A stretch of 6,474 nt of DNA from Alphaproteobacteria bacterium (lineage in GTDB: Bacteria > Pseudomonadota > Alphaproteobacteria > ATCC43930 > CGMCC-115725): contig JASHUX010000254.1 in NCBI GenBank assembly GCA_030039775.1, positions 1 to 6,474 of the forward strand. The letters are read 5' to 3'. Below, piece by piece: positions 1 through 6,140 of the stretch. Each line of letters starts with the position of its first letter. Positions within the stretch are counted from its first letter, which is position 1. The translations under genes and the position numbers were made by a program. The notes beneath the pieces are model-generated. The model did no database searches, was not told the DNA's origin, and saw only the letters and a program-made list of their open reading frames with translations.

Positions 1-1528
1 TGCCCTGGTTGATGCGATGGGCGTTGACGATAATCTGGCTCGCCGCGGCCTGACGGAATATCTCGGTCAGGCGCACGACCGGCACGGCGCCCGATGAGAT
101 GATGTCGGCGAGCACCTGGCCCGGGCCGACGGAAGGGAGTTGATCAATGTCGCCGACGATCAGTACCGCGGCATCGTCCGGCACGGCCTTCGACAGCGCC
201 TGCATCAGTAGGACATCGACCATGGAGGTTTCGTCCACCACCAGGAGATCGCAGTCGAGCGGGTTGTCGGTATCGCGTTTGAAGCCGCCGGTCAGGGGAT
301 CGATTTCGAGCAAGCGGTGGATGGTCTTGGCCTCGAAGCCGGTCGCTTCGGTCATGCGCTTGGCGGCGCGGCCGGTCGGGGCGCATAGCAGCAGCCTCAC
401 ACCCTTCGCCGAAACAATTCGCAGTATGGCGTTGACGATGGTGGTCTTGCCGACGCCAGGGCCGCCGGTGATGACCACCACCTTGGAGCGCAGAGCGAGC
501 CGGATCGCCTTTTTTTGACTATCGGCCAGGTCGAGCCCCGTGCGCTGCTCAACCCATGGCAGTGCCTTCGCCGGATCGATGACGGGCCAGGGAACCGTGC
601 TGTTCACAAGCCGCAACAGGCGCTCGGCGATTACCCGCTCGGCCCGATAAAGGCGGCCCAGGAAGACGCAGGGCGTGTCGCCGACGGTATCCGCGATGAC
701 GGCATCATCGGCCAATTCAAGATCGAGCGCGGTTCGGACAAGTTCCGCCGGGACCTCGAGAAGGCTTTCCGCGAGCGGCACGAGTTCGGTCGTTGGCAAA
801 CCGCAATGGCCCTCGTCCATCGCCTCCGTCAGGGCATAGGAGATGCCGGCGCGCACCCTGATCATCGCCGTCTTCTCGATACCAAGCTTCATCGCGATCG
901 CATCGGCGGTCTTGAAGCCGATGCCGCGGATGTCACGCGCCAAACGGTAGGGGTTTTCCGACATGACCTGAACGGCATCGACGCCGTAGGTCTTGTAGAT
1001 GCGCACCGCCCGTGCCGTGCCGACCCCATGGCTGTGCAGAAAGACCATGATCTCCCGTACAACCTTCTGCTCGGCCCACGCATCCGTAATCCGGCCGGCC
1101 CGCACCGGGCCAATCCCCGTGACCTCTCGCAACCGGCCGGGTTCGGCCTCGATCGTGTCGAAGACCTTGTCGCCGAAGGCGCGGACCAGTTTCTTCGCGT
1201 AGACCGGGCCGATGCCCCGGATCATGCCGGAGCCAAGGTATTTTTCGATGCCCTCGATCGAGCTCGGCGCCGAGGTCTTCAGGAACCGCGCCTTGAACTG
1301 CTGCCCATGGAGGCGGTCGTTGACCCATTCGCCCGATGCCGTGACCCATTCGCCGGCGGAAATCACCGCGGCGTGGCCGACGGTGGTGACAAGGTCGCGG
1401 TGTCCGCGTGCCTTGATCCGCAACACACAGAACCCGTTTTCGGCGTTGTGATAGGTAACGCGCTCGACTAACCCCGCCAGAACTTCTTGGGTCGATGATT
1501 CCGATTGCAGCCTCGGCGCGCTGTTCAC
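1..1528 (-). CDS. recD2: RecD2-type ATP-dependent DNA helicase (SF1B), N-terminal 509 residues, cut by window edge
   Basis: I translated the minus strand from GTG at 1528 and found it open to the window edge (509 codons). RecD2 proteins are 5'-3' superfamily 1B helicases acting in DNA repair and recombination without RecBC. The order seen fits the family: an OB-like N-terminal part (about residues 13-85); helix-hairpin-helix signatures RGIGP (104-108), TGIGP (137-141) and RGIGF (201-205); a Q-motif region with SQKKAI (337-342); Walker A GGPGVGKTT (355-363); Walker B VVDETSMVD (430-438); a GDIDQLPSVGPGQ motif (from 459); and LTEIFRQ (487-493). The remaining helicase motifs and C-terminus lie beyond position 1; the family is usually about 720-750 residues. 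The GTG start overlaps the stop of the upstream gene (GTGA), which fixes the start and suggests translational coupling. Family assignment is secure; the cellular role is inferred from the family. Confidence 0.95.
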   Translation of the reverse strand, partial: MNSAPRLQSESSTQEVLAGLVERVTYHNAENGFCVLRIKARGHRDLVTTVGHAAVISAGEWVTASGEWVNDRLHGQQFKARFLKTSAPSSIEGIEKYLGSGMIRGIGPVYAKKLVRAFGDKVFDTIEAEPGRLREVTGIGPVRAGRITDAWAEQKVVREIMVFLHSHGVGTARAVRIYKTYGVDAVQVMSENPYRLARDIRGIGFKTADAIAMKLGIEKTAMIRVRAGISYALTEAMDEGHCGLPTTELVPLAESLLEVPAELVRTALDLELADDAVIADTVGDTPCVFLGRLYRAERVIAERLLRLVNSTVPWPVIDPAKALPWVEQRTGLDLADSQKKAIRLALRSKVVVITGGPGVGKTTIVNAILRIVSAKGVRLLLCAPTGRAAKRMTEATGFEAKTIHRLLEIDPLTGGFKRDTDNPLDCDLLVVDETSMVDVLLMQALSKAVPDDAAVLIVGDIDQLPSVGPGQVLADIISSGAVPVVRLTEIFRQAAASQIIVNAHRINQG

Positions 1529-1902
1529 GAGGTACCAAGGTCCGTGGCGGTCAATAATTCTTTGATCGTGGTGAACCGCCGAATTCTCTCCGCGGCTGCC
1601 GCCGGGCTCTCGGCGATCGCCTCATCCTCTGCCGTCAGGTCAGTGTCGTTGTCGCGCTGCTCCTGCTCAACCCGCGCGATATGCGTCCCTATCTCCTGTG
1701 GCGTGAACAGGCGCCTCACCCGCGACACAAACCGAGGTAGCTCTCTCGCAAACTCGGGATGGTGGGACGCAGCATCGGGAAAATGCAGCAATTTCTCCGC
1801 GATCAGATAATCGAATGCGGCCTTGAGGCCATAGCGTCGCTTAATCTCTTCCGCCGCCTCGCACTGCTCAACCCAAATCCGATGCATTTTTCGGTCGCTC
1901 AC
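1525..1902 (-). CDS. Small charged protein of unknown function (125 aa) coupled to recD2
   Basis: No domain is recognised. The product is rich in Arg, Glu and Ala, looks helical and soluble, and has no signal peptide or membrane segment. Recognisable stretches are KMHRIWVEQCEAAEEI near the N-terminus, RRYGLKAAFDYLIAEKLLHF, and an acidic section (DTDLTAEDEAIAESP) before the C-terminal IKELLTATDLGTS. I have an impression of similar hypothetical proteins in rhizobia and relatives, but no search supports this. The open frame reaches a TTG at 1908, but GAGGGG at 1914-1909 would leave no spacing for it. That element lies 6 nt before GTG at 1902, so GTG is preferred. The stop overlaps the recD2 start by four bases, so both are probably translated from one mRNA. 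A role alongside the helicase is inferred from position only. Confidence 0.85.
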   Translation of the reverse strand: MSDRKMHRIWVEQCEAAEEIKRRYGLKAAFDYLIAEKLLHFPDAASHHPEFARELPRFVSRVRRLFTPQEIGTHIARVEQEQRDNDTDLTAEDEAIAESPAAAAERIRRFTTIKELLTATDLGTS

Positions 1903-2013
1903 AGCCAACCCCTCGTTTCAACCAGGTTGTCTCACGGTCTATCCGCCGCCAGCCGCGGGGACGGCGATTGGGGGGTATCAGAGCACGCTCGGCGGCCACG
2001 CGAAAAGAGAGCC

Positions 2014-2247
2014 TCATGGGCGCTTCGTCGCGCGCCGAGCCGCCTCGCCGGCCGCCCTACTGAACTGGTGGCGTGGGATGCTAATAACGGCGAAGCGCCG
2101 ACGTTCTTCGGGAAGCGCCTCGTAATCCGCCTCGATGAAGATTTCAACCGTCTCGTCGCTGGAATGAAGCTCGACGCGAATCGGCGAATCGCCGAAATCC
2201 ACTTCGTGGCGCCGGCCATTCTCTCCTCGGATAATCACGTAGGGCAA
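2014..2247 (-). CDS. Small hypothetical protein (77 aa)
   Basis: Function not recognised. The product starts (M)PYVIIRGENGRRHEVDF, continues with an acidic middle (HSSDETVEIFIEADYEALP) and ends with a basic tail (RAAGEAARRATKRP). The alternating hydrophobic pattern suggests a small beta-rich fold, with no signal peptide or membrane helix. The start is TTG at 2247, supported by GGAG at 2258-2255 with a 7-nt spacer. It follows the VOC gene by 39 bp on the same strand and precedes the 125-residue gene by 111 bp, so it probably belongs to the same transcription unit. The protein-like composition and a good ribosome site argue that it is real despite the rare start codon. Confidence 0.7.
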   Translation of the reverse strand: MPYVIIRGENGRRHEVDFGDSPIRVELHSSDETVEIFIEADYEALPEERRRFAVISIPRHQFSRAAGEAARRATKRP

Positions 2248-2286
2248 CGCTTTTCTCCGTAAGTCGGCGCGGTTTCTGTGAAATCA

Positions 2287-2637
2287 TCACACCGGCTGCG
2301 CAAAGCTCAATTCGTGGCCATCCGGGTCGGCAAGGTGGAAGAAGCGCTCACCCCATTCCGCATCCCGCGGCGGCGCCTCGGGCCGATACCCTTTAGCCAC
2401 GACGCTGGCGTAGAACGCGTCCACGTCCGAAACGTAGAAGATCGCGCGGCCCCACCAGGACCACTGTCGATCGGCTGACTGGGCGATGAGATTGAGATAA
2501 CCGGTTCCCGCCCGAAAACTCGTGAACAAAGCGTCCTCGCCGCCATGAACAAGCTCAAACCCGAGCGCGTCATAGAAACGGACTGCGCGGGCCATATCGT
2601 GGGTCGCCAGCGTGATCGCGCTGATCGCCTCAATCAT
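2287..2637 (-). CDS. VOC family (glyoxalase/bleomycin-resistance fold) protein, 116 aa
   Basis: This is a single vicinal-oxygen-chelate-type protein, cytosolic, with no signal peptide. Seen in the sequence: a first beta-alpha unit ITLATHDMARAVRFYDALGF (residues 8-27), a second half-module starting at GRAIFYVSDVDAFYASV, and the typical end ADPDGHELSFAQPV. E109 of GHELSF sits where many VOC enzymes place a metal ligand, but a full metal-binding set (His/Glu in each half) is not evident, so substrate and catalysis cannot be named. The frame stays open upstream to 2736, but that extension is not VOC-like. ATG at 2637 has GGTGGAG 9 nt upstream, which decides the start. It opens the minus-strand run toward recD2. 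A 15-codon ORF ends across its start codon (ATGA). Annotators often call such genes 'glyoxalase' or 'bleomycin resistance'; neither activity is shown here. Confidence 0.9.
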   Translation of the reverse strand: MIEAISAITLATHDMARAVRFYDALGFELVHGGEDALFTSFRAGTGYLNLIAQSADRQWSWWGRAIFYVSDVDAFYASVVAKGYRPEAPPRDAEWGERFFHLADPDGHELSFAQPV

Positions 2638-2681
2638 CGGGAAGGACTCCACCGTGCAGGGCCAGGCTCGAGCCAATCCAT
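2634..2681 (-). CDS. Possible 15-residue leader ORF overlapping the VOC gene start
   Basis: ATG at 2681 is preceded by AGGAG (2694-2690) with an 8-nt spacer, better placed than the ribosome site of the VOC gene itself. The ORF encodes MDWLEPGPARWSPSR and its TGA overlaps the VOC ATG as ATGA. Another in-frame ATG at 2687 is too close to the AGGAG. It may be translated to couple initiation of the VOC gene, or the AGGAG may be coincidental. There are no runs of one amino acid that would suggest classical attenuation. Confidence 0.3.
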   Translation of the reverse strand: MDWLEPGPARWSPSR

Positions 2682-2698
2682 GTTCATCGCTCCTCGTC

Positions 2699-2731
2699 TC
2701 ACTGGTATATGCCGAGCCGATGCGCCAGTGA
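2699..2731. repeat. 7-bp inverted repeat upstream of the VOC leader
   Basis: TCACTGG (2699-2705) and CCAGTGA (2725-2731) are perfect inverted arms separated by 19 bp. They sit just upstream of the AGGAG of the leader ORF on the minus strand. They may form an operator or a stem in the 5' untranslated RNA. The arms are short enough to be chance. Confidence 0.3.
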
Positions 2732-2831
2732 ATCAAGGCGGCTCCGCGGCCCCATCACGCGCCGTTCCGCGATGCGGCCATCAAAGTGGCGGGTGTGGTC
2801 GGTCTTTAAGCGCCAGATAACACGATACGCT

Positions 2832-2895
2832 CGAAACTTTGAAACCCCCAAACCCTTATAGATACTTATAGTGAATTGGGGATTTCAAACTTCCG
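2832..2895. repeat. 20-bp imperfect inverted repeat with AT-rich 24-bp core
   Basis: The left arm (2832-2851) and the reverse complement of the right arm (2876-2895) match at 17 of 20 positions. The inner 14 bp, TTTGAAACCCCCAA against TTGGGGATTTCAAA, differ at one position. The core contains two direct copies of CTTATAG (2855-2861 and 2865-2871), 10 bp apart, about one helical turn. It could be a regulator's operator, a structured RNA stem, or a recombinase site. It is not a simple terminator, because no T-run follows either arm. Confidence 0.7.
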
Positions 2896-3233
2896 ACAGG
2901 AATAGATAAGCCGAACCTGTGATCAAATCGGGCAGCCTACGGGCGTGGGGGCGAGATCGTGCTGATAACCTGCCGCCCGCCGCTAGCCCTGGCAGGCGTA
3001 GCGAACCCGCTTTCGGCCGGGTCATCACCTTATGAGGGAGGTAACTCTGCGTTGGACAAGGGCCACATCGGCTCGTCGGCTCGTGCCATATCGGGCAGGC
3101 GATAAGCTGACGCGCCTTTGCGAAACGCCAAATGCCGATTTTCACCTTGGCTTAACCGAGTCGCGCGATTGTCTTGCTCCGGCCGAGAACCGGACGGATC
3201 AAGCGAGCAACGGGTTTAGCGTCGAGCGCGTTC

Positions 3234-5312
3234 ATGTCGTCATCGGCTTTGATTAAAGAGGGTCGGGCAAGCGGCCTATCCGGTTCGGCACTGGTGTTCC
3301 CTGCCACCGTCTTTTTGGGGGCGCTGTTGTTGTTCGCGGTCGAGCCGATGATCGCCAAAATGATCTTGCCTTGGTTCGGTGGCGCGGCCGAGGTCTGGAT
3401 TGTTTGCCTGTTGTTCTTTCAGGTGGCGTTGCTAACGGGGTATCTCTACGCCCACCTGCTCCGGCGTTGGCTAACGCCGGAGTGGCAGCGCATGATCCAT
3501 CTCGGATTGTTGCTGTTGAGTCTCGGCGCTCTGCCGGTGATGCCATCGGCGGCGTGGAAGCCTGTGAACGACGGGGCACCGCTCTGGCAGATTCTCGGCC
3601 TCCTTACCGGCACGATCGGACCGCCGTACGTACTGCTCGCGGCGACGAGTCCGCTGATGCAAAGCTGGTGGGCGCAAGAGCGCGGCGGCGCCGCCTCGCC
3701 TTATCGCCTGTTCGCGCTATCGAACGCTGGCTCGCTATTAGCTTTGCTTGCCTACCCCGTCGCTGTCGAGCCATTCCTCGCCACAGACATGCAAGCGCGA
3801 CTATGGTCGGTGCTGTATGTGGCGTTTGTTGCGTTCTGTGGTGCTACGGGCTGGCTCACGCGAGGCGTCAAGGACACACCGTCGCGCACATCTGCGGTCG
3901 CGACCTCGTCGGTGAGTGGGTCGGAGCGGCTCGTCTGGTTCGCGTTATCGGCATGCGGTTCGGCGCTGCTGATGGCGATTACCAACCATCTCAGCCAGAA
4001 CGTTGCCGCGATCCCGCTGCTCTGGGTCTTACCGCTGACGCTTTATTTGCTCAGCTTCATTCTCTGTTTCGATAGCGACCGCTGGTATCGCCGTGGTCTG
4101 TTCTACGTTCTCTTCATCGAATTGGTGCCGGCGATGGTCTATGCCGCCGGCGGCCACCATGCCAATTCCGCGCTCTATGTTCTACTGCCGTTGTTCCTCG
4201 TCGGCCTGTTCGTGGTCTGCATGGTTTGTCAAGGCGAACTGGCAGCGATGCGCCCGAGCAGCGACCGCCTCACTGGCTATTACCTGATTATCGCCGCCGG
4301 TGGCGGCACCGGTGGCATTTTCGTTGGCGCGATCGCACCGGCGATTTTCCCGGCACTCTATGAACTCCCGTTGACGCTGTGCGCCACGGCAGCGTTGGCA
4401 TTTACGATTGGATTTCGGCGGGTTTGGCCGTTCGATCGGCGAGGCCGCGTGATCGTTGCTTTTGTCGGCATCGTCTGGCTTGCGACCTCAGGCCTTGCCA
4501 TAGCTCAGGCCCGAGCCGATGCCCGCAGTGCGGTTGTTCAGGTAAGGAATTTCTATGGCGCCCTGCAGGTCCTTGATCTGCCGGCGCGTGGCACGGCGCA
4601 GGCGGCGCGGCGGCTCATGCACGGGACCATCGAACATGGCGCGCAGCTTGCCGATCCCGCACACGCGATGATTCCGACCACCTATTATTCGCGCAATTCC
4701 GGTGTCGGTCTCGCCATTGCCGCGTTGCAGCGGCACGGCCCGTTGCACATCGGGGTGATCGGTCTCGGCGCCGGCACACTCGTGGCTTACGGCCGCCCCG
4801 GCGACACCTTTCGCTTTTACGAAACTGACCCTCAGGTCATCGACATCGCCCGCCGAGATTTCAGCTTTTTGCGGCGCAGTCCGGCGCGTGCAGACATCGT
4901 GCTTGGCGACGGCCGATTACGGCTTGAAGCGGAACCGGCCCAGAAATTCGACTTGTTGGTAATCGATGCCTTCTCGGGCGACGCGATTCCGGTCCATCTT
5001 CTGACCGCTGAGGCATTCGTGCTCTACGCACAGCATCTCGCGCCGGGCGGCGTCATCGCCGTACATGTCTCGAACCAGTATCTCGATCTGCTGCCGGTGG
5101 TCGCGGCAGGGGCAGCTCGTCTCGACATGGTCGCACAGCATGTCGCCAGTGGAGGCGATGCGTCGCTGGCAATTAACCCCGCGGATTGGATGCTGGTGGC
5201 AAAGCCTACCTTCTTTGGCGACCCCATTTTCGCCGCCATGACCGTGATTTCGGCTCCTGATAGAGCCGCCTGGACTGATGATTACAGCAATCTGTGGCGC
5301 CGCCTGAAGTAG
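3234..5312 (+). CDS. Multi-spanning membrane protein fused to a spermidine-synthase-like domain (692 aa)
   Basis: This belongs to the family annotated 'fused MFS/spermidine synthase'. Residues 1-430 carry about 13 hydrophobic segments (roughly 19-39, 54-75, 87-104, 118-140, 158-175, 188-207, 232-252, 258-279, 288-305, 312-333, 347-374, 378-394, 406-426). Residues 430-692 form a soluble Rossmann methyltransferase-like domain: NFYGALQV (about 439-446), HGTIEHGAQ (463-471), a YY pair (484-485), the nucleotide-binding loop VIGLGAGTL (508-516), acidic E530/D532, GDGR around D559, and DAFSGDAIP (578-586). True spermidine synthases have a D-x-x-D core here. In this protein the fourth position is Ser, so aminopropyltransferase activity is doubtful; substrate and direction of any transport are unknown. 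The frame opens at TTG 3174, but ATG 3234 (weak GAG 7 nt upstream) gives a short cytosolic start before the first helix and is preferred. It is transcribed alone, with no other polyamine gene nearby. Confidence 0.93.
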   Translation: MSSSALIKEGRASGLSGSALVFPATVFLGALLLFAVEPMIAKMILPWFGGAAEVWIVCLLFFQVALLTGYLYAHLLRRWLTPEWQRMIHLGLLLLSLGALPVMPSAAWKPVNDGAPLWQILGLLTGTIGPPYVLLAATSPLMQSWWAQERGGAASPYRLFALSNAGSLLALLAYPVAVEPFLATDMQARLWSVLYVAFVAFCGATGWLTRGVKDTPSRTSAVATSSVSGSERLVWFALSACGSALLMAITNHLSQNVAAIPLLWVLPLTLYLLSFILCFDSDRWYRRGLFYVLFIELVPAMVYAAGGHHANSALYVLLPLFLVGLFVVCMVCQGELAAMRPSSDRLTGYYLIIAAGGGTGGIFVGAIAPAIFPALYELPLTLCATAALAFTIGFRRVWPFDRRGRVIVAFVGIVWLATSGLAIAQARADARSAVVQVRNFYGALQVLDLPARGTAQAARRLMHGTIEHGAQLADPAHAMIPTTYYSRNSGVGLAIAALQRHGPLHIGVIGLGAGTLVAYGRPGDTFRFYETDPQVIDIARRDFSFLRRSPARADIVLGDGRLRLEAEPAQKFDLLVIDAFSGDAIPVHLLTAEAFVLYAQHLAPGGVIAVHVSNQYLDLLPVVAAGAARLDMVAQHVASGGDASLAINPADWMLVAKPTFFGDPIFAAMTVISAPDRAAWTDDYSNLWRRLK

Positions 5313-5385
5313 GATATCGGCAGCATTTTTTTGTTCCGCTCCGAAAGCAGACTGTTGTCTCTCGGCCAGATATCGCTTCGACGCC

Positions 5386-5496
5386 GTGGCGACATTTGCG
5401 CCGTATTTTTCGCTGGCGCCCGACTATCTCAATAACGTCGGCCCGGCACTCGGTCTTCCTAGCATTGTCAAGGTGAGCGCAGCCTGCGTGGATTGA
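5386..5496 (+). pseudogene. Possible C-terminal remnant of an unidentified gene (36 codons)
   Basis: The frame ending at TGA 5494-5496 has protein-like composition, including TFAPYFSLAPDYLNNVG and PALGLPSIVKVSAACVD. There is no Shine-Dalgarno sequence before GTG 5386, and the frame further upstream (Cys-Cys, poly-T codons) does not look coding. I do not recognise a family. It may be a remnant, a start-less tail of a lost gene, or chance. Confidence 0.2.
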
Positions 5497-5619
5497 CAAA
5501 GCGTGCTCACCACTTACCGTCCGCGTCGCGTCTTTCTCACGGCAGGAGGCCTCAATAATCTTGCATGCATCGGTCCCAGCAGACGATCCGAGCGGGCCGC
5601 CCGCTTGCTCGGTAAACTT
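5488..5619 (+). repeat. Direct repeat, left (decayed) copy
   Basis: Positions 5488-5549 match 6342-6403 at 52 of 62 bases without gaps. From 5550 the match continues to about 5619 (against 6474) with two single-base deletions in this copy. The repeat includes TTGACA (5493-5498), AGGAGG (5544-5549) and the CATGCATCGGTCCC block (5564-5577). The offset is 854 bp and the orientation is the same. Confidence 0.85.
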
Positions 5620-5630
5620 TTTGGCGGTGG
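5555..5630 (+). pseudogene. Decayed N-terminal fragment paralogous to the gene at 6410
   Basis: Aligned to the right copy, the start codon position reads ATA (5555-5557) five bases after AGGAGG. It then reads ILHASVPADDP to 5590. A one-base deletion after that shifts the frame. Restoring it gives ERAARLLGKLFGGGYP, matching the ERVARVLGEL of the right copy. The homologous frame cannot continue, because the sequence from 5631 is the end of the minus-strand DUF1993 gene. Missing start, frameshift and truncation together make this a pseudogene. Confidence 0.75.
5588..5612. repeat. GC-rich palindromic hairpin between convergent ends
   Basis: CCGAGC (5588-5593) pairs with GCTCGG (5607-5612). Within it AGCGGGC and GCCCGCT form an alternative perfect 7-bp palindrome around one base. 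On the plus strand it is followed by TAAACTTTTT, somewhat like an intrinsic terminator. The homologous positions in the right copy are not palindromic, so it may have arisen during decay or by chance. No T-run follows on the minus strand, so it is a poor terminator for the DUF1993 gene. Confidence 0.3.
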
Positions 5631-6140
5631 CTATCCGAGTACGCCGATGAAATCGCGCTTGCCAATTGGCACGCCGTTATGACGCAGGAGGCTGTATGCT
5701 GTGGCGGCATGGAAATACAGGTTCGGCATCACAAAACCCTGCAAATACGCGAGCGCTTTCAGGGTGCGAGTTTCTCGTCCCATAGGTATCGCCACATCAG
5801 CGTCCTCACGGCCGTCGATTTGCCCCGGTTTCACCGATTCAAGAAACGCGATCGTCTTGGCGAGACGTGCTTTCAACTCGTCAAAGCTCGCTTCCGTATC
5901 GTCCATTTTCGGCACCTCGACATTGGCAAGGCGTGCTGCCCCGCCCATTGCCATTTCAGTTACGGCGCGGACCTGTTGGATGAAATCATACATGTCGGGA
6001 TACAGCCGCGCCTGGAGAAGCGCCGATGGCGCGAACTTGTGCTCGCTGGCATAGGCACCCGCTTTGTCGAGGATCGCGGAGAGGGCGCGAAGCTGCCGAA
6101 GCATCGACGGAACAGAAATCTGATAGAGCGAAAGTGACAT
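5631..6140 (-). CDS. DUF1993 family protein (169 aa)
   Basis: Full-length member by recognition (the family is about 165-175 residues). Characteristic stretches are SLYQISVPSMLRQLRALSAI at the N-terminus, followed at once by LDKAGAYA, then LLQARLYPDMYDFIQQVRAV, GGAARLANVEVP, AKTIAFLESVKPGQIDG, and the C-terminal block NLYFHAATAYSLLRHNGVPI leading into GKRDFIG. The composition is mainly helical and DinB-like four-helix-bundle architecture is expected; no enzymatic activity is established for the family. It is soluble, with no signal peptide. The frame opens at TTG 6149, but AAGGGAG (6157-6151) is 10 nt from ATG 6140 and only 1 nt from the TTG, so ATG is chosen. It stands alone, opposite to its neighbours, and lies exactly between two copies of a direct repeat, its stop abutting the decayed copy. 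This suggests it arrived by insertion or was trapped in a duplication. Confidence 0.93.
   Translation of the reverse strand: MSLSLYQISVPSMLRQLRALSAILDKAGAYASEHKFAPSALLQARLYPDMYDFIQQVRAVTEMAMGGAARLANVEVPKMDDTEASFDELKARLAKTIAFLESVKPGQIDGREDADVAIPMGRETRTLKALAYLQGFVMPNLYFHAATAYSLLRHNGVPIGKRDFIGVLG

Larger units (their letters stand above)
2682..3233. other. Divergent intergenic region between the VOC gene and the membrane/SpdSyn fusion gene
   Basis: No convincing gene is seen in these roughly 550 bases. Frames open at 2885-3145 (minus) and 3032-3256 (plus) lack ribosome sites and protein-like composition. The region should hold the promoters of both divergent genes, but I found no clean -35/-10 pair. 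Notable contents are a 7-bp inverted repeat at 2699-2731 just upstream of the VOC leader, a 20-bp imperfect inverted repeat at 2832-2895, and a weak ACCCG/CGGGT hairpin near 3005-3022. Confidence 0.6.
5313..5630. other. Intergenic stretch with gene remnants between the fusion gene and the DUF1993 gene
   Basis: No intact gene is seen. Just after the stop at 5312 there is a 7-T tract (5326-5332) preceded only by a weak, bulged GCCG/CGGC pairing, so a terminator is possible but poorly supported. A plus-strand frame from GTG 5386 to TGA 5496 reads like protein (APYFSLAPDYLNNVGPALG within it) but has no ribosome site, and may be the tail of a lost gene. From 5488 onward lies the decayed copy of the direct repeat described separately. 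Confidence 0.6.

Noticed and set aside
515..1471. Long plus-strand open frame (318 codons) across the recD2 region
   Set aside because: It is the complement shadow of the recD2 frame, which carries all the helicase motifs. The plus-strand translation has no recognisable domain and no ribosome site.
933..1538. Minus-strand open frame of 201 codons
   Set aside because: It is in a different frame from the RecD2 reading, with Arg-rich, low-complexity composition. The RecD2 frame is continuous through the same bases, so no frameshift is needed.
2832..2895. Insertion sequence ends or a miniature transposable element
   Set aside because: The arms are only 24 bp apart and I saw no flanking target-site duplication, so a mobile element is not supported.
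2885..3145. 86-codon minus-strand frame in the intergenic region
   Set aside because: No ribosome site, basic low-complexity composition, and it runs into the inverted repeat.
3032..3256. 74-codon plus-strand frame overlapping the fusion-gene start
   Set aside because: No Shine-Dalgarno sequence before its ATG and no recognisable protein pattern; it overlaps a well-supported gene in another frame.
3371..4075. 234-codon plus-strand frame inside the membrane protein gene
   Set aside because: It is an Arg/Ala-rich out-of-frame shadow. The enclosing frame has clear membrane segments and family motifs.
5299..5332. Terminator after the fusion gene
   Set aside because: The 7-T tract is real, but the preceding pairing (GCCG/CGGC with a bulge) is too weak to call an intrinsic terminator with confidence.
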